Below are positions 1-8,472 of a DNA stretch of 25,993 nt, one piece after another (positions within the stretch are counted from its first letter, which is position 1; the number at the start of each line of letters is the position of its first letter). The position numbers and the translations under genes are program-made. The notes beneath the pieces are model-generated. The model did no database searches. It worked only from the letters and a program-made list of their open reading frames with translations, and had not been told where the DNA came from. Source of the DNA: Thiotrichales bacterium (GTDB lineage: Bacteria > Pseudomonadota > Gammaproteobacteria > Francisellales > CACEW01); NCBI GenBank assembly GCA_947476405.1, contig CANJQG010000024.1:1-25993 (forward strand). Reading direction: 5' to 3'.

Positions 1-1
1 A

Positions 2-4
2 CAT
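2..4 (-). CDS. Start codon of a gene running off the left edge
   Basis: Only the ATG (minus strand, positions 4 to 2) is inside the window. It is preceded by a near-perfect Shine-Dalgarno AAGGAGG (positions 16 to 10) five bases upstream and by a good -10 box farther back, so a translated gene almost certainly begins here. The product cannot be identified from one codon. It lies downstream of lolA on the same strand but has its own promoter. Confidence 0.6.
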
Positions 5-39
5 GCTGACCTCCTTAGGTAAATTGTTTTCGCAAACTA

Positions 40-48
40 ATTATACCA
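40..48 (-). promoter_or_regulatory. Extended -10 promoter for the gene leaving the left edge
   Basis: On the minus strand the sequence reads TGGTATAAT: a consensus TATAAT (45 to 40) with the TGn extension. No convincing -35 box lies 16-18 bases upstream, as is usual for extended -10 promoters. Transcription would start near position 33, giving an untranslated leader of about 29 nt that contains the AAGGAGG ribosome site. Confidence 0.55.
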
Positions 49-316
49 CAAAGTCAGCAATTATGCCGTGTTCAGCCCTCTTTTTTGATTATTTTTACTT
101 TCCCTGAATTAATAAATTCGCTCACTTGCTGAATATTGCAAGAGGCTCTCTATATACATATTATTAAATATAATAACACTTTAATAATAAAAAAGATAAT
201 GATCATCAAACTCAATCATCGAATCAGTATTAATCCTAAAAATAAAGTCATTAACAACCCTTTTCTCAAAATACATATAGAGCAGGAAAGAGCAAGGGAG
301 TCTTTTGGAAAGCCCC
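49..316. other. AT-rich intergenic region downstream of lolA
   Basis: This gap of about 270 bases separates the lolA stop from the promoter of the next minus-strand gene. It is strongly AT-rich. A short plus-strand frame from 136 to 372 overlaps the lolA 3' end and lacks a ribosome site or recognisable product, so I do not call it. A 5-bp stem (AAGGG/CCCTT) directly after the lolA stop is too weak, and lacks a following T-run, to be called a terminator. Confidence 0.5.
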
Positions 317-898
317 TTAGGAAAGCACATCCATCCCAACAGGAACGACGTACTGAAATTGACGCGCGTTAATCACGGCATTTAACTTTACATTAGAGAA
401 TTTCAAGGTACTGACCTGACCCAAGGTATTGGTGATCTCAAGCAATTGTATCTTGCCACTCGCATCAAAACTGAGTTTTATTTTTTTGATCATGGAATTG
501 GGATCTTTAGGCACTAAAACATAATCATTCGCATCAATAATCGTCACTGCAAATAATGTATTGATATCTTGAACTTCCCCGCCCAACAAAAGCAAAGGCG
601 TTGTAGAAAGATTATGACCCAAAGGCGTGATGGTGACTTGCTGGAGATCAGGCTCCACATTCCAAACTTGCTTGCCATTGGAGATATACCACTCTTCATT
701 CGGGCTCAAAATATGCCAATTAAACTGATTGGGCTTCAAAATCATTAAAGTTCCCTGGCTCATGTTGCCATGCCCCTGACCATTCTGAACCGTCTCTGTA
801 AAGTTGGCTTGCAGACTGGTAAAACTTTGCAAAAGTTGATTTAAATCGCCATAGGCAAAATTAGCAAATAAAGCCAGACATAAAAAAAGAGCTTTCAT
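317..898 (-). CDS. lolA: Outer-membrane lipoprotein carrier protein LolA
   Basis: Periplasmic chaperone that receives lipoproteins from the LolCDE ABC transporter and hands them to LolB at the outer membrane. The 193-residue product begins with a signal peptide (MKALFLCLALFANFAYG, cleavage about residue 17). The mature part shows LolA hallmarks: an early segment SLQANFTETV, then KPNQFNWHILSP matching the conserved R/KPxxFxW...P strand, and the W-rich strands that follow. Length fits the family. The ATG shares its A with the secF stop (TAATG), so translation is probably coupled to secF and lolA is the last gene of the yajC-secD-secF operon. In many gammaproteobacteria lolA sits instead beside ftsK, so this linkage is unusual. 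Confidence 0.88.
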   Translation of the reverse strand: MKALFLCLALFANFAYGDLNQLLQSFTSLQANFTETVQNGQGHGNMSQGTLMILKPNQFNWHILSPNEEWYISNGKQVWNVEPDLQQVTITPLGHNLSTTPLLLLGGEVQDINTLFAVTIIDANDYVLVPKDPNSMIKKIKLSFDASGKIQLLEITNTLGQVSTLKFSNVKLNAVINARQFQYVVPVGMDVLS

Positions 899-1842
899 TA
901 AGGCAACTCATCCACTTCTTTAGACTTAGGAATAAAGGCTTCGCGATTCAAACCCAGCAAAACGGCAATGGCTCCCGCAATATAAATAGACGAATAAGTG
1001 CCTACAACCACGCCAATCATTAAAGCCAATGCGAATCCATGAATGCTCGGCCCCCCGAGCAAAAACAGGACAAATACCACAATAAAGGTCAAACCGGAAG
1101 TGATGATCGTCCGCGATAGGGTATCATTAATCGCCTGATTTACGACCTCTGCGACAGACAACGCACGCATCACGCGAAAATTTTCACGAATTCGATCGTA
1201 AACGACAATCGTATCATTCAGTGAATAACCAATCACGGCAAGCACTGCCGCCAAGGCAGTCAAATCAAACCGAATTTGAAAGAGGGAAAAAATCCCCAGA
1301 ATAATAATAGGATCATGAGCCAGCGCAAGCGCTGCACTCACAGCGAATTTAATTTCAAAACGCAAAGTAATGTAGAGCATGATGGCAATAATGGCAACCA
1401 ACATGGCAAGCACACCTGTTTGTGCCATTTCACTGCCCACTTCTGACCCCGTATAATTCACAGAAGTCACTGTCGCAGTGGGTAAAGCCATGGTCATTTT
1501 ATCGGTAATCACTTGCTGTAATTGGGGGCTATCGACTGAAGTGCCACTGGCTTTCAAATCTTTCGGCGAAAAACTCAGCATTAAATCTTTGGTTGAGCCA
1601 AAGGTGACAATATCCTCCCGCTCAAAACCAACCTGCTCCAAAGCCTGACGCACTTCGCTGATTTTAGGGGTCGATTGAAAATGGACTTGAATCGAATAGC
1701 CCCCTGTAAAATCGAGCCCCCAATTCATTCCACGCACGCCCATGGACACACAAGAAATGATAATCAAGAGCGCAGAGAAAGCCCAGGTCCACTTGCGGAG
1801 GCCTAAAAAATCAATCGTTGTTTTTGCTTTAAAAAATTCCAT
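898..1842 (-). CDS. secF: Protein translocase subunit SecF
   Basis: Inner-membrane subunit of the SecDF complex, which uses the proton motive force to pull exported proteins out of the SecYEG channel. The 314-residue protein has an N-terminal membrane helix (about residues 17-37) followed by the signature GLDFTGG, a periplasmic domain to about residue 130, and a cluster of five helices. The helix motif GYSLNDTIVVYDRIRE, conserved in SecF, is present. Length is close to E. coli SecF (323). It starts 12 bases after the secD stop with an AGGGA-type ribosome site, and its TAA overlaps the lolA ATG. Part of the operon yajC-secD-secF-lolA. Confidence 0.96.
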   Translation of the reverse strand: MEFFKAKTTIDFLGLRKWTWAFSALLIIISCVSMGVRGMNWGLDFTGGYSIQVHFQSTPKISEVRQALEQVGFEREDIVTFGSTKDLMLSFSPKDLKASGTSVDSPQLQQVITDKMTMALPTATVTSVNYTGSEVGSEMAQTGVLAMLVAIIAIMLYITLRFEIKFAVSAALALAHDPIIILGIFSLFQIRFDLTALAAVLAVIGYSLNDTIVVYDRIRENFRVMRALSVAEVVNQAINDTLSRTIITSGLTFIVVFVLFLLGGPSIHGFALALMIGVVVGTYSSIYIAGAIAVLLGLNREAFIPKSKEVDELP

Positions 1843-1854
1843 GTCTGTTGTTCC

Positions 1855-3732
1855 CTAAATCCCAATCGATAGTTTACGCTTGGGATGGCGACCGTAGATC
1901 CAATTAATACAAGCCCGTCCAACCACCACTGCACAAAAAACAGAAGTGACAATCCCAATCATCAAAGTCACGGCAAATCCTTTGACTGCACCTGTCCCAA
2001 TTGCAAACAAAATCACTGCAACAATAAAAGTGGTAACATTCGCATCAATAATCGTTCCAAAAGCACGCTCATAGCCGGTATGAATGGCCAACATATTGGT
2101 AGAGCCCTTGCGCAACTCCTCTCTAATTCGCTCAAAAATCAGAACATTTGCATCAATGGCCATCCCTACGTTCAATACAACCCCCGCAATTCCAGGAAGC
2201 GTTAAGGTTGCGCCCGGTAAAAGCGACATCACCGCCACAATAAAAATCAAATTAAGAATTAAACAGAGCCCTGCAATCAAGCCAAACACACGGTAATAAA
2301 TCGCAATAAAAATCAGAATCAAGCCCAAGGCAACGGCGACAGACAAAGCACCCATCTTGATATTTTGAATGCCTAAAGACGGACCAATTTGTTTTTCTTC
2401 CGCCACTTGAACCGGTACAGGCAAAGCCCCTGCACGAATCGACAAGGCTAAGTTTTGCGCCGCACGCGCATTACCAATCCCTGTAATCTGAAAATGACTC
2501 CCTAATTGAGATTGAATCGTCGCGACATTAATTACAGTCTGCGTAACATGCGTGACGGTTTGAATTTTTCCATTCAATTCTTCTTGATCAAAGGCACTCT
2601 GAACCAACACAATCGCCATCGGATGACCCACATTTTGCCCGGTCACCTGACTAAAATAATTCACTTCAGGCCCAGTCAAGCTGATTTGCACAATCGGCGC
2701 ACCGGTTTGTTGATCATACCCCACTGAGGCGTCTGAAATCGCATTCCCTGTAATAATCACAGGATTGTAAAGCACAACGCCATTGCCATTTTGATCATCA
2801 TAAATCGAGGATCCCGCAGGGGCATTTCCAGAAGCCAAAACCTGCGCAGCATTGACCGTATCATTAACTAACATAGCCTTGAGAGTAGCCGTTCCGCCAA
2901 TAATCGATTGTGCTTGCGTGGCATCTTGCACGCCCGGCATTTCAATCACAATCCGATTATTACTGTCTTTGGCAACCGAAGCTTCTGCAACACCCAGTTC
3001 GTTTACCCGATTACGCATCACCTGTAAAGTTTGATTCACCGCATTATCTTGCAAAACCTTTAAAGCAGGGCCCGATAAATTCGCAACCAAGCTCAGGGTT
3101 TTAGTATCCGGAATGAGATTCAGATCAGGATCATTTTTTTGAATCAAAGTTTGCGCATTTTGCAAGCTTATCAGATCAGAAAATCCAAGGACAACCCCCT
3201 CTCCAGGAACCGTATTAATCGTGGAGTAATGAATATTCGCTTCACGCAAATCATTCATGATACTCGTCGCATCATCCTGCATATGGGTTTGGAGCAAAGC
3301 TTGCATATCCAAATCCAACAAAATATACATGCCACCCTGTAAGTCCAAACCCAACTTCATTGGCGCGCCACCCAAGGCACGTAACCAGCTCGGCGTATTG
3401 GGCGTTAGGTTCACCGCCATCATCTGATTAGTCAACCCTGGACGCAAAATTTCTTCAGCAGCCATTTGATCATCAGTATTTTTAAAGCGAAGGGTCAGAT
3501 TATTAGTATCTTCTGCTGCACTCAACACCTTAATATGCCCTGCATTCAAGGTATCCGTTACTTGACTCACCAAAGCAAAGGTGACAGGCGAACCATCTTT
3601 ACTTGAAATCTGTAAAGAAGGACTCTCGCCATAAATATTCGGCAACGCATAAACGAGTGCCAGAATAAAAAAAACAATAATCAGTAGCCACAGCCACTTT
3701 GGTGTTTCATTTTTGATAATCGTGGTTGACAA
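1855..3732 (-). CDS. secD: Protein translocase subunit SecD (TTG start)
   Basis: Partner of SecF in the proton-driven export motor. The 625-residue protein has an N-terminal helix (about residues 13-30), the signature LGLDLQGG near residue 127, a large periplasmic region, and a C-terminal bundle of five helices with the conserved GMAIDANVLIFERIRE segment. Length matches the family (E. coli 615). The start is the TTG at 3732-3730: it abuts the yajC TAA, which is in the same frame, so no upstream start is possible, and an AGAGG ribosome site lies 8 bases before it inside the yajC end. No ATG or GTG near the N terminus would keep the first helix. Confidence 0.96.
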   Translation of the reverse strand: MSTTIIKNETPKWLWLLIIVFFILALVYALPNIYGESPSLQISSKDGSPVTFALVSQVTDTLNAGHIKVLSAAEDTNNLTLRFKNTDDQMAAEEILRPGLTNQMMAVNLTPNTPSWLRALGGAPMKLGLDLQGGMYILLDLDMQALLQTHMQDDATSIMNDLREANIHYSTINTVPGEGVVLGFSDLISLQNAQTLIQKNDPDLNLIPDTKTLSLVANLSGPALKVLQDNAVNQTLQVMRNRVNELGVAEASVAKDSNNRIVIEMPGVQDATQAQSIIGGTATLKAMLVNDTVNAAQVLASGNAPAGSSIYDDQNGNGVVLYNPVIITGNAISDASVGYDQQTGAPIVQISLTGPEVNYFSQVTGQNVGHPMAIVLVQSAFDQEELNGKIQTVTHVTQTVINVATIQSQLGSHFQITGIGNARAAQNLALSIRAGALPVPVQVAEEKQIGPSLGIQNIKMGALSVAVALGLILIFIAIYYRVFGLIAGLCLILNLIFIVAVMSLLPGATLTLPGIAGVVLNVGMAIDANVLIFERIREELRKGSTNMLAIHTGYERAFGTIIDANVTTFIVAVILFAIGTGAVKGFAVTLMIGIVTSVFCAVVVGRACINWIYGRHPKRKLSIGI

Positions 3733-4137
3733 TTAAGGCGCCTCTATTCCAACGGTACCTTTTGGAACCAAACTCACAATCGCTTGTTTTTGCATTTTGA
3801 GAATCACTTTATCGGCCACTTCCACTTCAACAATTGAGCTATCGACATTGATAATTTTACCATAAAGACCACTCGACGTAATGACTTCATCACCCTTTTC
3901 AAGACTACTCATGACCTGACGCTGTTCCTTAGCTCGTTTCATTTGTGGACGAATCAAGAGGAAGTAAAAAATCAACACAAAAACGACCAGCATGGCCAAA
4001 GAAGGCAGGCTGGAAGGTGAAGGCACAGCTGCAGCAGGGACGCTTGTTCCCAGATTCAATACGGCTGCAGGCTCTGCTGCAAAAGCCATTCCCACCCCTA
4101 AAATACCCATTGTAATTAAAGCGAATTTTGATTTCAT
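3733..4137 (-). CDS. yajC: Sec translocon accessory protein YajC
   Basis: Small inner-membrane protein that associates with SecDF. The 134-residue product carries the family's single anchor (about residues 47-63, LAMLVVFVLIFYFLLIRP) followed by the conserved QMKRAKEQ segment and a small beta domain with KGDEVITSSGLYGKI. It is longer than E. coli YajC (110) because of an extra N-terminal hydrophobic stretch resembling a signal peptide (MKSKFALITMGILGVGMAFA). An AAGGG ribosome site precedes the ATG by 8 bases. First gene of yajC-secD-secF-lolA; its stop codon directly abuts the secD TTG. The tgt gene that often precedes yajC is absent; ligA is there instead. Confidence 0.94.
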   Translation of the reverse strand: MKSKFALITMGILGVGMAFAAEPAAVLNLGTSVPAAAVPSPSSLPSLAMLVVFVLIFYFLLIRPQMKRAKEQRQVMSSLEKGDEVITSSGLYGKIINVDSSIVEVEVADKVILKMQKQAIVSLVPKGTVGIEAP

Positions 4138-4174
4138 AATTGCGACCCTTTTAATACGTTAAATGACGTGACTC

Positions 4175-4203
4175 ACTTTACCGACTTTTGTTTTTTTTTG
4201 CAA
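4175..4203 (-). promoter_or_regulatory. Putative sigma-70 promoter of the yajC-secD-secF-lolA operon
   Basis: In the 90-base gap between ligA and yajC, the minus strand reads TTGCAA (4203-4198), 17 bases, then TAAAGT (4180-4175). Each box matches consensus at four of six positions. The spacer contains a run of nine A residues that may bend the DNA. Transcription would begin near 4168, about 30 bases ahead of the yajC ATG. This suggests yajC has its own promoter besides any read-through from ligA. Confidence 0.4.
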
Positions 4204-4227
4204 CCCGCCATTTATTTAAACATGAAT

Positions 4228-6207
4228 TCATTTGGAAGTCAGAGCTGCCAGCCACTCTGACTCTGTTAAAATCTGAATTCCCAAGGCTTTTGCTTTTTCG
4301 TATTTTGAGCCGGGCTGGTCTCCCACAATGACCGCAGTGGTTTGTTTAGAAACTGAATCACTGACTTTTGCACCCAGTTCCACTAATTTTGCTTTCACTT
4401 CATGGCGCCCCATCGTATGTAAGGTCCCGGTGACTACAAAAGTTTGGCCTTTTAACGGCAAGTCTGTTTTTTTAAGGGGCCACTGAACCCCTAAAGCCAA
4501 TAAATCAACAATCATTTGACGATGGGGCATCTGCGAAAAATACGTCACCAAACTCTTAGCAATCACAGGCCCTACTTCCGGAATTTCTAAAAAATCCGCT
4601 TCGCTTGCCACAAACAGCGCTTCAATAGAATCAAAGGAATCTGCCAAGGAATGAGCGGTGACTTCGCCCACTTCATGAATCCCCAAAGAAAACAAAAGTC
4701 TGCCGAAAGTGGTGAGCTTACTTTTTTCAATCGACGCTAAAAGATTATCCACCGATTTCTCGCCCATCCGTTCTAATTGCAACAAAGTATCGCGATGAAG
4801 CCGATAAAAATCAGCGGGCGTGACCACTAAATCCTCTTCGATCATTTGTTCAATTTGACGCGGCCCCAGGCCATCAATATTCATCGCCCCTTTTGCCACA
4901 AAATGTTGCAAACGCGCCAGATGCTGTGCACCACACAAAACGCCACGTGGACAACGAATCGCCACCTGCCCTGGAATTTCCTCTAGCAAAGCCGAGCACT
5001 CAGGGCAATATTCCGGAAAAACAATCGGCCTTGCATCCAGAGGCCTTTTTTCGAGCAAAGATCGCACGACTTCAGGAATAACATCGCCCGCACGCTGAAT
5101 AATCACCTGATCACCGATATACAAATTTTTACGCAAAATCTCATCTTGATTATGCAAAGTCGCATGCGAAACCGTCACGCCCCCGACTAGAGCAGGCAAT
5201 AAAATGGCCACCGGCGTGACCACTCCCGTACGCCCAACCTGAAACTCAACATCCAGCAAAGTCGTTTCCACCTGCATTGCGGGAAACTTATGCGCTAACG
5301 CAAAACGCGGCGCTCGTGCGACAAATCCTAATTCCTGCTGCAAACCAAAATCATTGACTTTATACACCACCCCATCAATCTCAAAAGGCAATGACGCGCG
5401 CATCACACCAATTTGATGATAAAAATCCAGGCAACCTTCCACTGAACGCGCTACTTTTTGCAATCCTGTCAGTGAAAACCCCCATTCTTTCAAACAATTT
5501 AAAAGCGCACTCTGGGTGGCTGGCTGCGCCCAACCTGACACAAAACCCACGCCATAGGCAAAAAAATGCAATGCACGCGAAGCCGTAACTCCTGAATCTA
5601 ATTGACGTAAACTGCCTGCCGCTGCATTACGCGGATTTGCAAATTGTTTTTCACTGGATTGATTCAAAGCTAAAAAAGCCGCTTTGGTCATATATACTTC
5701 GCCACGGACCTCAATTTTTTCAGGCGAAAACAGCGTATTCAATCGCTGCGGCACATCTGCAATCGTCATAATATTGGCTGTAATATTTTCGCCTGTTTCA
5801 CCATCTCCGCGTGTTGCGGCCAAAAGCAGCTGGCCGTTTTCATAAGTCAGAGACACCGCCAGGCCATCAATTTTGGGTTCGCAACAGAGTTCGAGCGGAT
5901 CATTGGGACGCTCATCCTGAATTTTCTTGATAAACTTACGGACATCCTCTTCGCTAAAGCCATTATTCAAGGACATCAACGCCTGTAAATGGCGCACTTC
6001 TGAAAAAATATCTAACCCTTTTGTACCGACTTTTTCTGTCATGGAGTCGGTTTGTTTTAACTCAGGATGCTGCGCTTCCAAAGTCAATAACTGGTGATAG
6101 AGCGCATCATAAACTGCATCTGCAACCAAGGGCTGATCCAAACGATGATAGGCATCATTGTATTCTTGCAATTGCTGACGGAGCTGATCGATTCTATTTT
6201 TCATCAT
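4228..6207 (-). CDS. ligA: NAD+-dependent DNA ligase LigA
   Basis: Seals nicks during replication and repair using NAD+. The 659-residue protein shows the full family order: N-terminal NMN-binding Ia region with YHRLDQPLVADAVYDALY; adenylation domain with the catalytic lysine K112 in EPKIDG and the R/GDG motif TRGDGETGE; OB fold; a four-cysteine zinc finger (C401, C404, C419, C425); helix-hairpin-helix repeats; and a C-terminal BRCT domain (about 585-659). The start aligns with E. coli LigA within a few residues. Two adjacent ATGs (6207 and 6204) exist and no Shine-Dalgarno precedes either. A -10 box just upstream predicts a leaderless or almost leaderless mRNA. Confidence 0.97.
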   Translation of the reverse strand: MMKNRIDQLRQQLQEYNDAYHRLDQPLVADAVYDALYHQLLTLEAQHPELKQTDSMTEKVGTKGLDIFSEVRHLQALMSLNNGFSEEDVRKFIKKIQDERPNDPLELCCEPKIDGLAVSLTYENGQLLLAATRGDGETGENITANIMTIADVPQRLNTLFSPEKIEVRGEVYMTKAAFLALNQSSEKQFANPRNAAAGSLRQLDSGVTASRALHFFAYGVGFVSGWAQPATQSALLNCLKEWGFSLTGLQKVARSVEGCLDFYHQIGVMRASLPFEIDGVVYKVNDFGLQQELGFVARAPRFALAHKFPAMQVETTLLDVEFQVGRTGVVTPVAILLPALVGGVTVSHATLHNQDEILRKNLYIGDQVIIQRAGDVIPEVVRSLLEKRPLDARPIVFPEYCPECSALLEEIPGQVAIRCPRGVLCGAQHLARLQHFVAKGAMNIDGLGPRQIEQMIEEDLVVTPADFYRLHRDTLLQLERMGEKSVDNLLASIEKSKLTTFGRLLFSLGIHEVGEVTAHSLADSFDSIEALFVASEADFLEIPEVGPVIAKSLVTYFSQMPHRQMIVDLLALGVQWPLKKTDLPLKGQTFVVTGTLHTMGRHEVKAKLVELGAKVSDSVSKQTTAVIVGDQPGSKYEKAKALGIQILTESEWLAALTSK

Positions 6208-6212
6208 TTGTG

Positions 6213-6220
6213 AGTATACT
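6213..6220. promoter_or_regulatory. Palindromic bidirectional -10 box between ligA and the membrane operon
   Basis: The octamer AGTATACT is its own reverse complement, so TATACT, a good -10 hexamer, is read on both strands (plus 6215-6220, minus 6218-6213). On the plus strand transcription would start near 6227, 27 bases before the ATG of the downstream membrane gene. On the minus strand it would start near 6206-6207, at the ligA ATG. No good -35 box is visible for either direction, so activity is inferred. Confidence 0.4.
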
Positions 6221-6253
6221 TAAAATCAGGCAAACAAAAAAGTGGAGCATCCC

Positions 6254-6775
6254 ATGTGCAAAAAAATCGTTCGTCGCTTTAAACTGCTCACCGCCCTGGA
6301 GGCCAGTATCGGAAGCCTCCTGAGCTTTTTACTAGGCGCATGGATCTCAACCCACCTCCATGCAGGAAGCCCTTTAATTGGAGGCCTTTGGGCCATGATT
6401 TCTGCGGTCATCATTGAGCATGTCAACTATCAAGAAATGCTGAAAAATGCACGCATCCGAATTTTAGGAACCCTCATCGGCATCCTGATTAGCCTGGCTG
6501 GTTTTTCAATCCTGGGCTATTCTTATGGCTCATTTTTTATCTGTATGCTCCTGTCGGTCATCGTCTGTGCGGCTCTCAAACTCACTGTCTATCGCTTAGC
6601 GTGCATTACCATTGCGATTATTTTTGCAATCAGTCAGGTCGGTGGCTATGTCAGCCCATGGGTCAATGCCTCTAGCCGCTTTTTAGAATCGCTCGTGGGT
6701 ATTTCAGTTGCTTTCGTTCTGGCCACTTTGATTTATTTTATCCGCGAAAAATTTGACCTTAAAGAAGCGATATGA
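6254..6775 (+). CDS. FUSC / aromatic acid exporter (ArAE_1-like) membrane protein
   Basis: A 173-residue integral membrane protein with about six hydrophobic segments (approximately residues 11-33, 40-57, 69-90, 93-110, 114-130, 145-163). The arrangement, and motifs such as LIGGLWAMISAVIIEH and ARIRILGTLIG, resemble the membrane half of the aromatic acid exporter/FUSC superfamily. It lacks the cytoplasmic half of full-length efflux proteins, so a transport role is only inferred. I prefer the ATG at 6254, which has GGAG six bases upstream, over the in-frame GTG at 6242, which has no ribosome site. Its stop overlaps the next gene as ATGA: first gene of a four-gene operon. Confidence 0.7.
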   Translation: MCKKIVRRFKLLTALEASIGSLLSFLLGAWISTHLHAGSPLIGGLWAMISAVIIEHVNYQEMLKNARIRILGTLIGILISLAGFSILGYSYGSFFICMLLSVIVCAALKLTVYRLACITIAIIFAISQVGGYVSPWVNASSRFLESLVGISVAFVLATLIYFIREKFDLKEAI

Positions 6776-7197
6776 TTTTATTTATTCATATTATTTTTGG
6801 AACCAGCTTGCTGGGGCTCAGCTTTTCTAATGCATTCTATGTCTTACATCATCATCGACATCCTGATGCGATCACAATTCCACTGACCCTCAAACTCGCC
6901 TTAAATTGTGAAATTTTTGTCTTACTCCCCCTTCTATTTTTGACGCTGATCACAGGTTCAGTATTGATACAAAACCTCTATTTCATTTCGCCTCCCCCTT
7001 GGATTATCAGCGCCTTTATTCTGATGAGCCTGGCCTTGCTTTGCCGGCTCGCCAGCATTTTGATTCTTTGGAAAAGCAGCACGCTTCGCTTTTACTTCAG
7101 CCTACACATTTTATTTTGGATTATTTTTGTGCTCATTATTCATGATGCAATCGTCAGGCCAATGCACTATTTTTGGCAAATTTGGATGCCATCATGA
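6772..7197 (+). CDS. Small four-helix membrane protein, possibly a diverged DUF2269 relative
   Basis: A 141-residue, very hydrophobic protein with four probable membrane helices (about residues 2-24, 44-68, 75-100, 108-130). The N-terminal pattern HIIFGTSLLGLSFSNAFYVL resembles that of the DUF2269 protein three genes downstream (HIIGAAVLFGTGMGTAFYML), so the two may be paralogues; this rests on pattern similarity only. Histidines (three in HHH near residue 27, one in IIHD near the end) sit at helix ends, where heme or metal binding would be conceivable but is unproven. It overlaps both neighbours by ATGA, implying translational coupling. Confidence 0.65.
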   Translation: MILFIHIIFGTSLLGLSFSNAFYVLHHHRHPDAITIPLTLKLALNCEIFVLLPLLFLTLITGSVLIQNLYFISPPPWIISAFILMSLALLCRLASILILWKSSTLRFYFSLHILFWIIFVLIIHDAIVRPMHYFWQIWMPS

Positions 7198-8471
7198 AGG
7201 TCCTCATTACAGGAGGAGCTGGTTTTATTGGAAGTGAAATCAGCGCACATCTACTCAATGCGGGACATCAAGTGACGCTGGCCACGCACCATGCTGGAAA
7301 AGCACAGCGACGCTTTCCTGCTACAAAGGTTATTTTTTGTGATTTTAAACAGGATCTCACTCCCGAAATTTGGCTGCAACGCCTTGACTCGATGGATGCC
7401 GTCATTAATTGCGTAGGTATTTTAGAAGCAGGCTGTAAAAAAACCATGAACGCCATTCATTATCAGGCCCCTAAAGCATTATTCGAAGCTTGCCAGACGC
7501 GAAAAATTCACCATCTCATTCATATTTCTGCGATTGGACTTGAACAATCTCCAAAGCTGGATTACGCTATCAGCAAAAAAAAACTAGAAGACCACCTTTT
7601 ACAAGAAGGCCCTGCAACGCTCATTTTGCGCCCCTCCTGGGTTTACGGCGATAAAACCTATGGGGGAAGCTCATTATTTCGTGCTCTTTCAGCTTTTCCT
7701 GGACTGATTCCCTTACCCGGCAACGGATTACAACAATTTCAGCCTATTCATATTTCTGATTTAGCCGCGTATATTAGCGATCATCTCAGCGATATACGAT
7801 TCAAAACAGAAATCATGCATGCAGTGGGTCCAGAAACACTTTCACTCAAAACTATTTTGATCAAATCAAGAGCCTGGCTTGGCTTCAAGCCCGCACCCAC
7901 ACTTTCAATTCCCCTCTGCTTTTTAAAATGCCTTACGCCATTGGGACAAATATTCCCCTGGTTTCCGATTAAAAAAACCAGTCTTGCAATGATTCAAAAT
8001 CAAGATTTAGCAATCAGCAAACAGCCGCCCCTCCCCCAAACAAAATCATTTTCAAAACACCTAGACTTGCAGCCTTCTGCGACACAAGACCGTTGGCAAG
8101 CTCGTCTTTTTTTCATGCATCCGCTTCTGCGCATCATTTTAGCTTTTTTGTGGCTCAGCTCAGGCATGATCAGCTTGGTTTCAGGGCAAGATGCTTTGAA
8201 TCTCCTTGCAGCAGCACACATTCCCTCTTCTTTGCAAATGAGCATGCTGATTCTCGGTGCAGTGCTTGACGTGCTACTGGGCCTCTGGGTTCTGTCGGGA
8301 CGACATACAAAATGGGCTAATTTAAGCCAGATCTTGATTATTATTTTTTATACGCTTTTTTTAAGCATCATGCTTCCCCAATTGTGGCTAGATCCCTTTG
8401 GCGCCTTGACCAAAAACATCCCTATTCTGGCCTTAATTTTAACGCTAATCATCATCGAGGAGCCCGCCTAA
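7194..8471 (+). CDS. SDR-family NAD(P)-binding protein fused to a C-terminal DoxX-like membrane domain
   Basis: A 425-residue two-part protein. The N-terminal part (about 1-290) is an atypical short-chain dehydrogenase of the NDUFA9/epimerase type: the Rossmann glycine motif GGAGFIGSE begins at residue 7, and a conserved RPSWVYGD occurs in the middle. The classic YxxxK is present as YAISK. From about residue 305 four hydrophobic helices form a DoxX-like domain, a family tied to membrane redox chemistry. Substrate unknown. The ATG at 7194 overlaps the previous stop (ATGA). An earlier in-frame TTG at 7173 would only add seven residues inside the upstream gene and is less likely. One base separates it from the DUF2269 gene. 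Confidence 0.82.
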   Translation: MKVLITGGAGFIGSEISAHLLNAGHQVTLATHHAGKAQRRFPATKVIFCDFKQDLTPEIWLQRLDSMDAVINCVGILEAGCKKTMNAIHYQAPKALFEACQTRKIHHLIHISAIGLEQSPKLDYAISKKKLEDHLLQEGPATLILRPSWVYGDKTYGGSSLFRALSAFPGLIPLPGNGLQQFQPIHISDLAAYISDHLSDIRFKTEIMHAVGPETLSLKTILIKSRAWLGFKPAPTLSIPLCFLKCLTPLGQIFPWFPIKKTSLAMIQNQDLAISKQPPLPQTKSFSKHLDLQPSATQDRWQARLFFMHPLLRIILAFLWLSSGMISLVSGQDALNLLAAAHIPSSLQMSMLILGAVLDVLLGLWVLSGRHTKWANLSQILIIIFYTLFLSIMLPQLWLDPFGALTKNIPILALILTLIIIEEPA

Positions 8472-8472
8472 A

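Noticed and set aside
312..317. Terminator after lolA
   Set aside because: The AAGGG/CCCTT stem just past the stop is only 5 bp and is not followed by a T-run.
136..372. Plus-strand frame of 78 codons next to lolA
   Set aside because: It starts with TTG, has no ribosome site, overlaps the lolA 3' end on the opposite strand and is Ile/Asn/Lys-rich as expected for translated AT-rich spacer.
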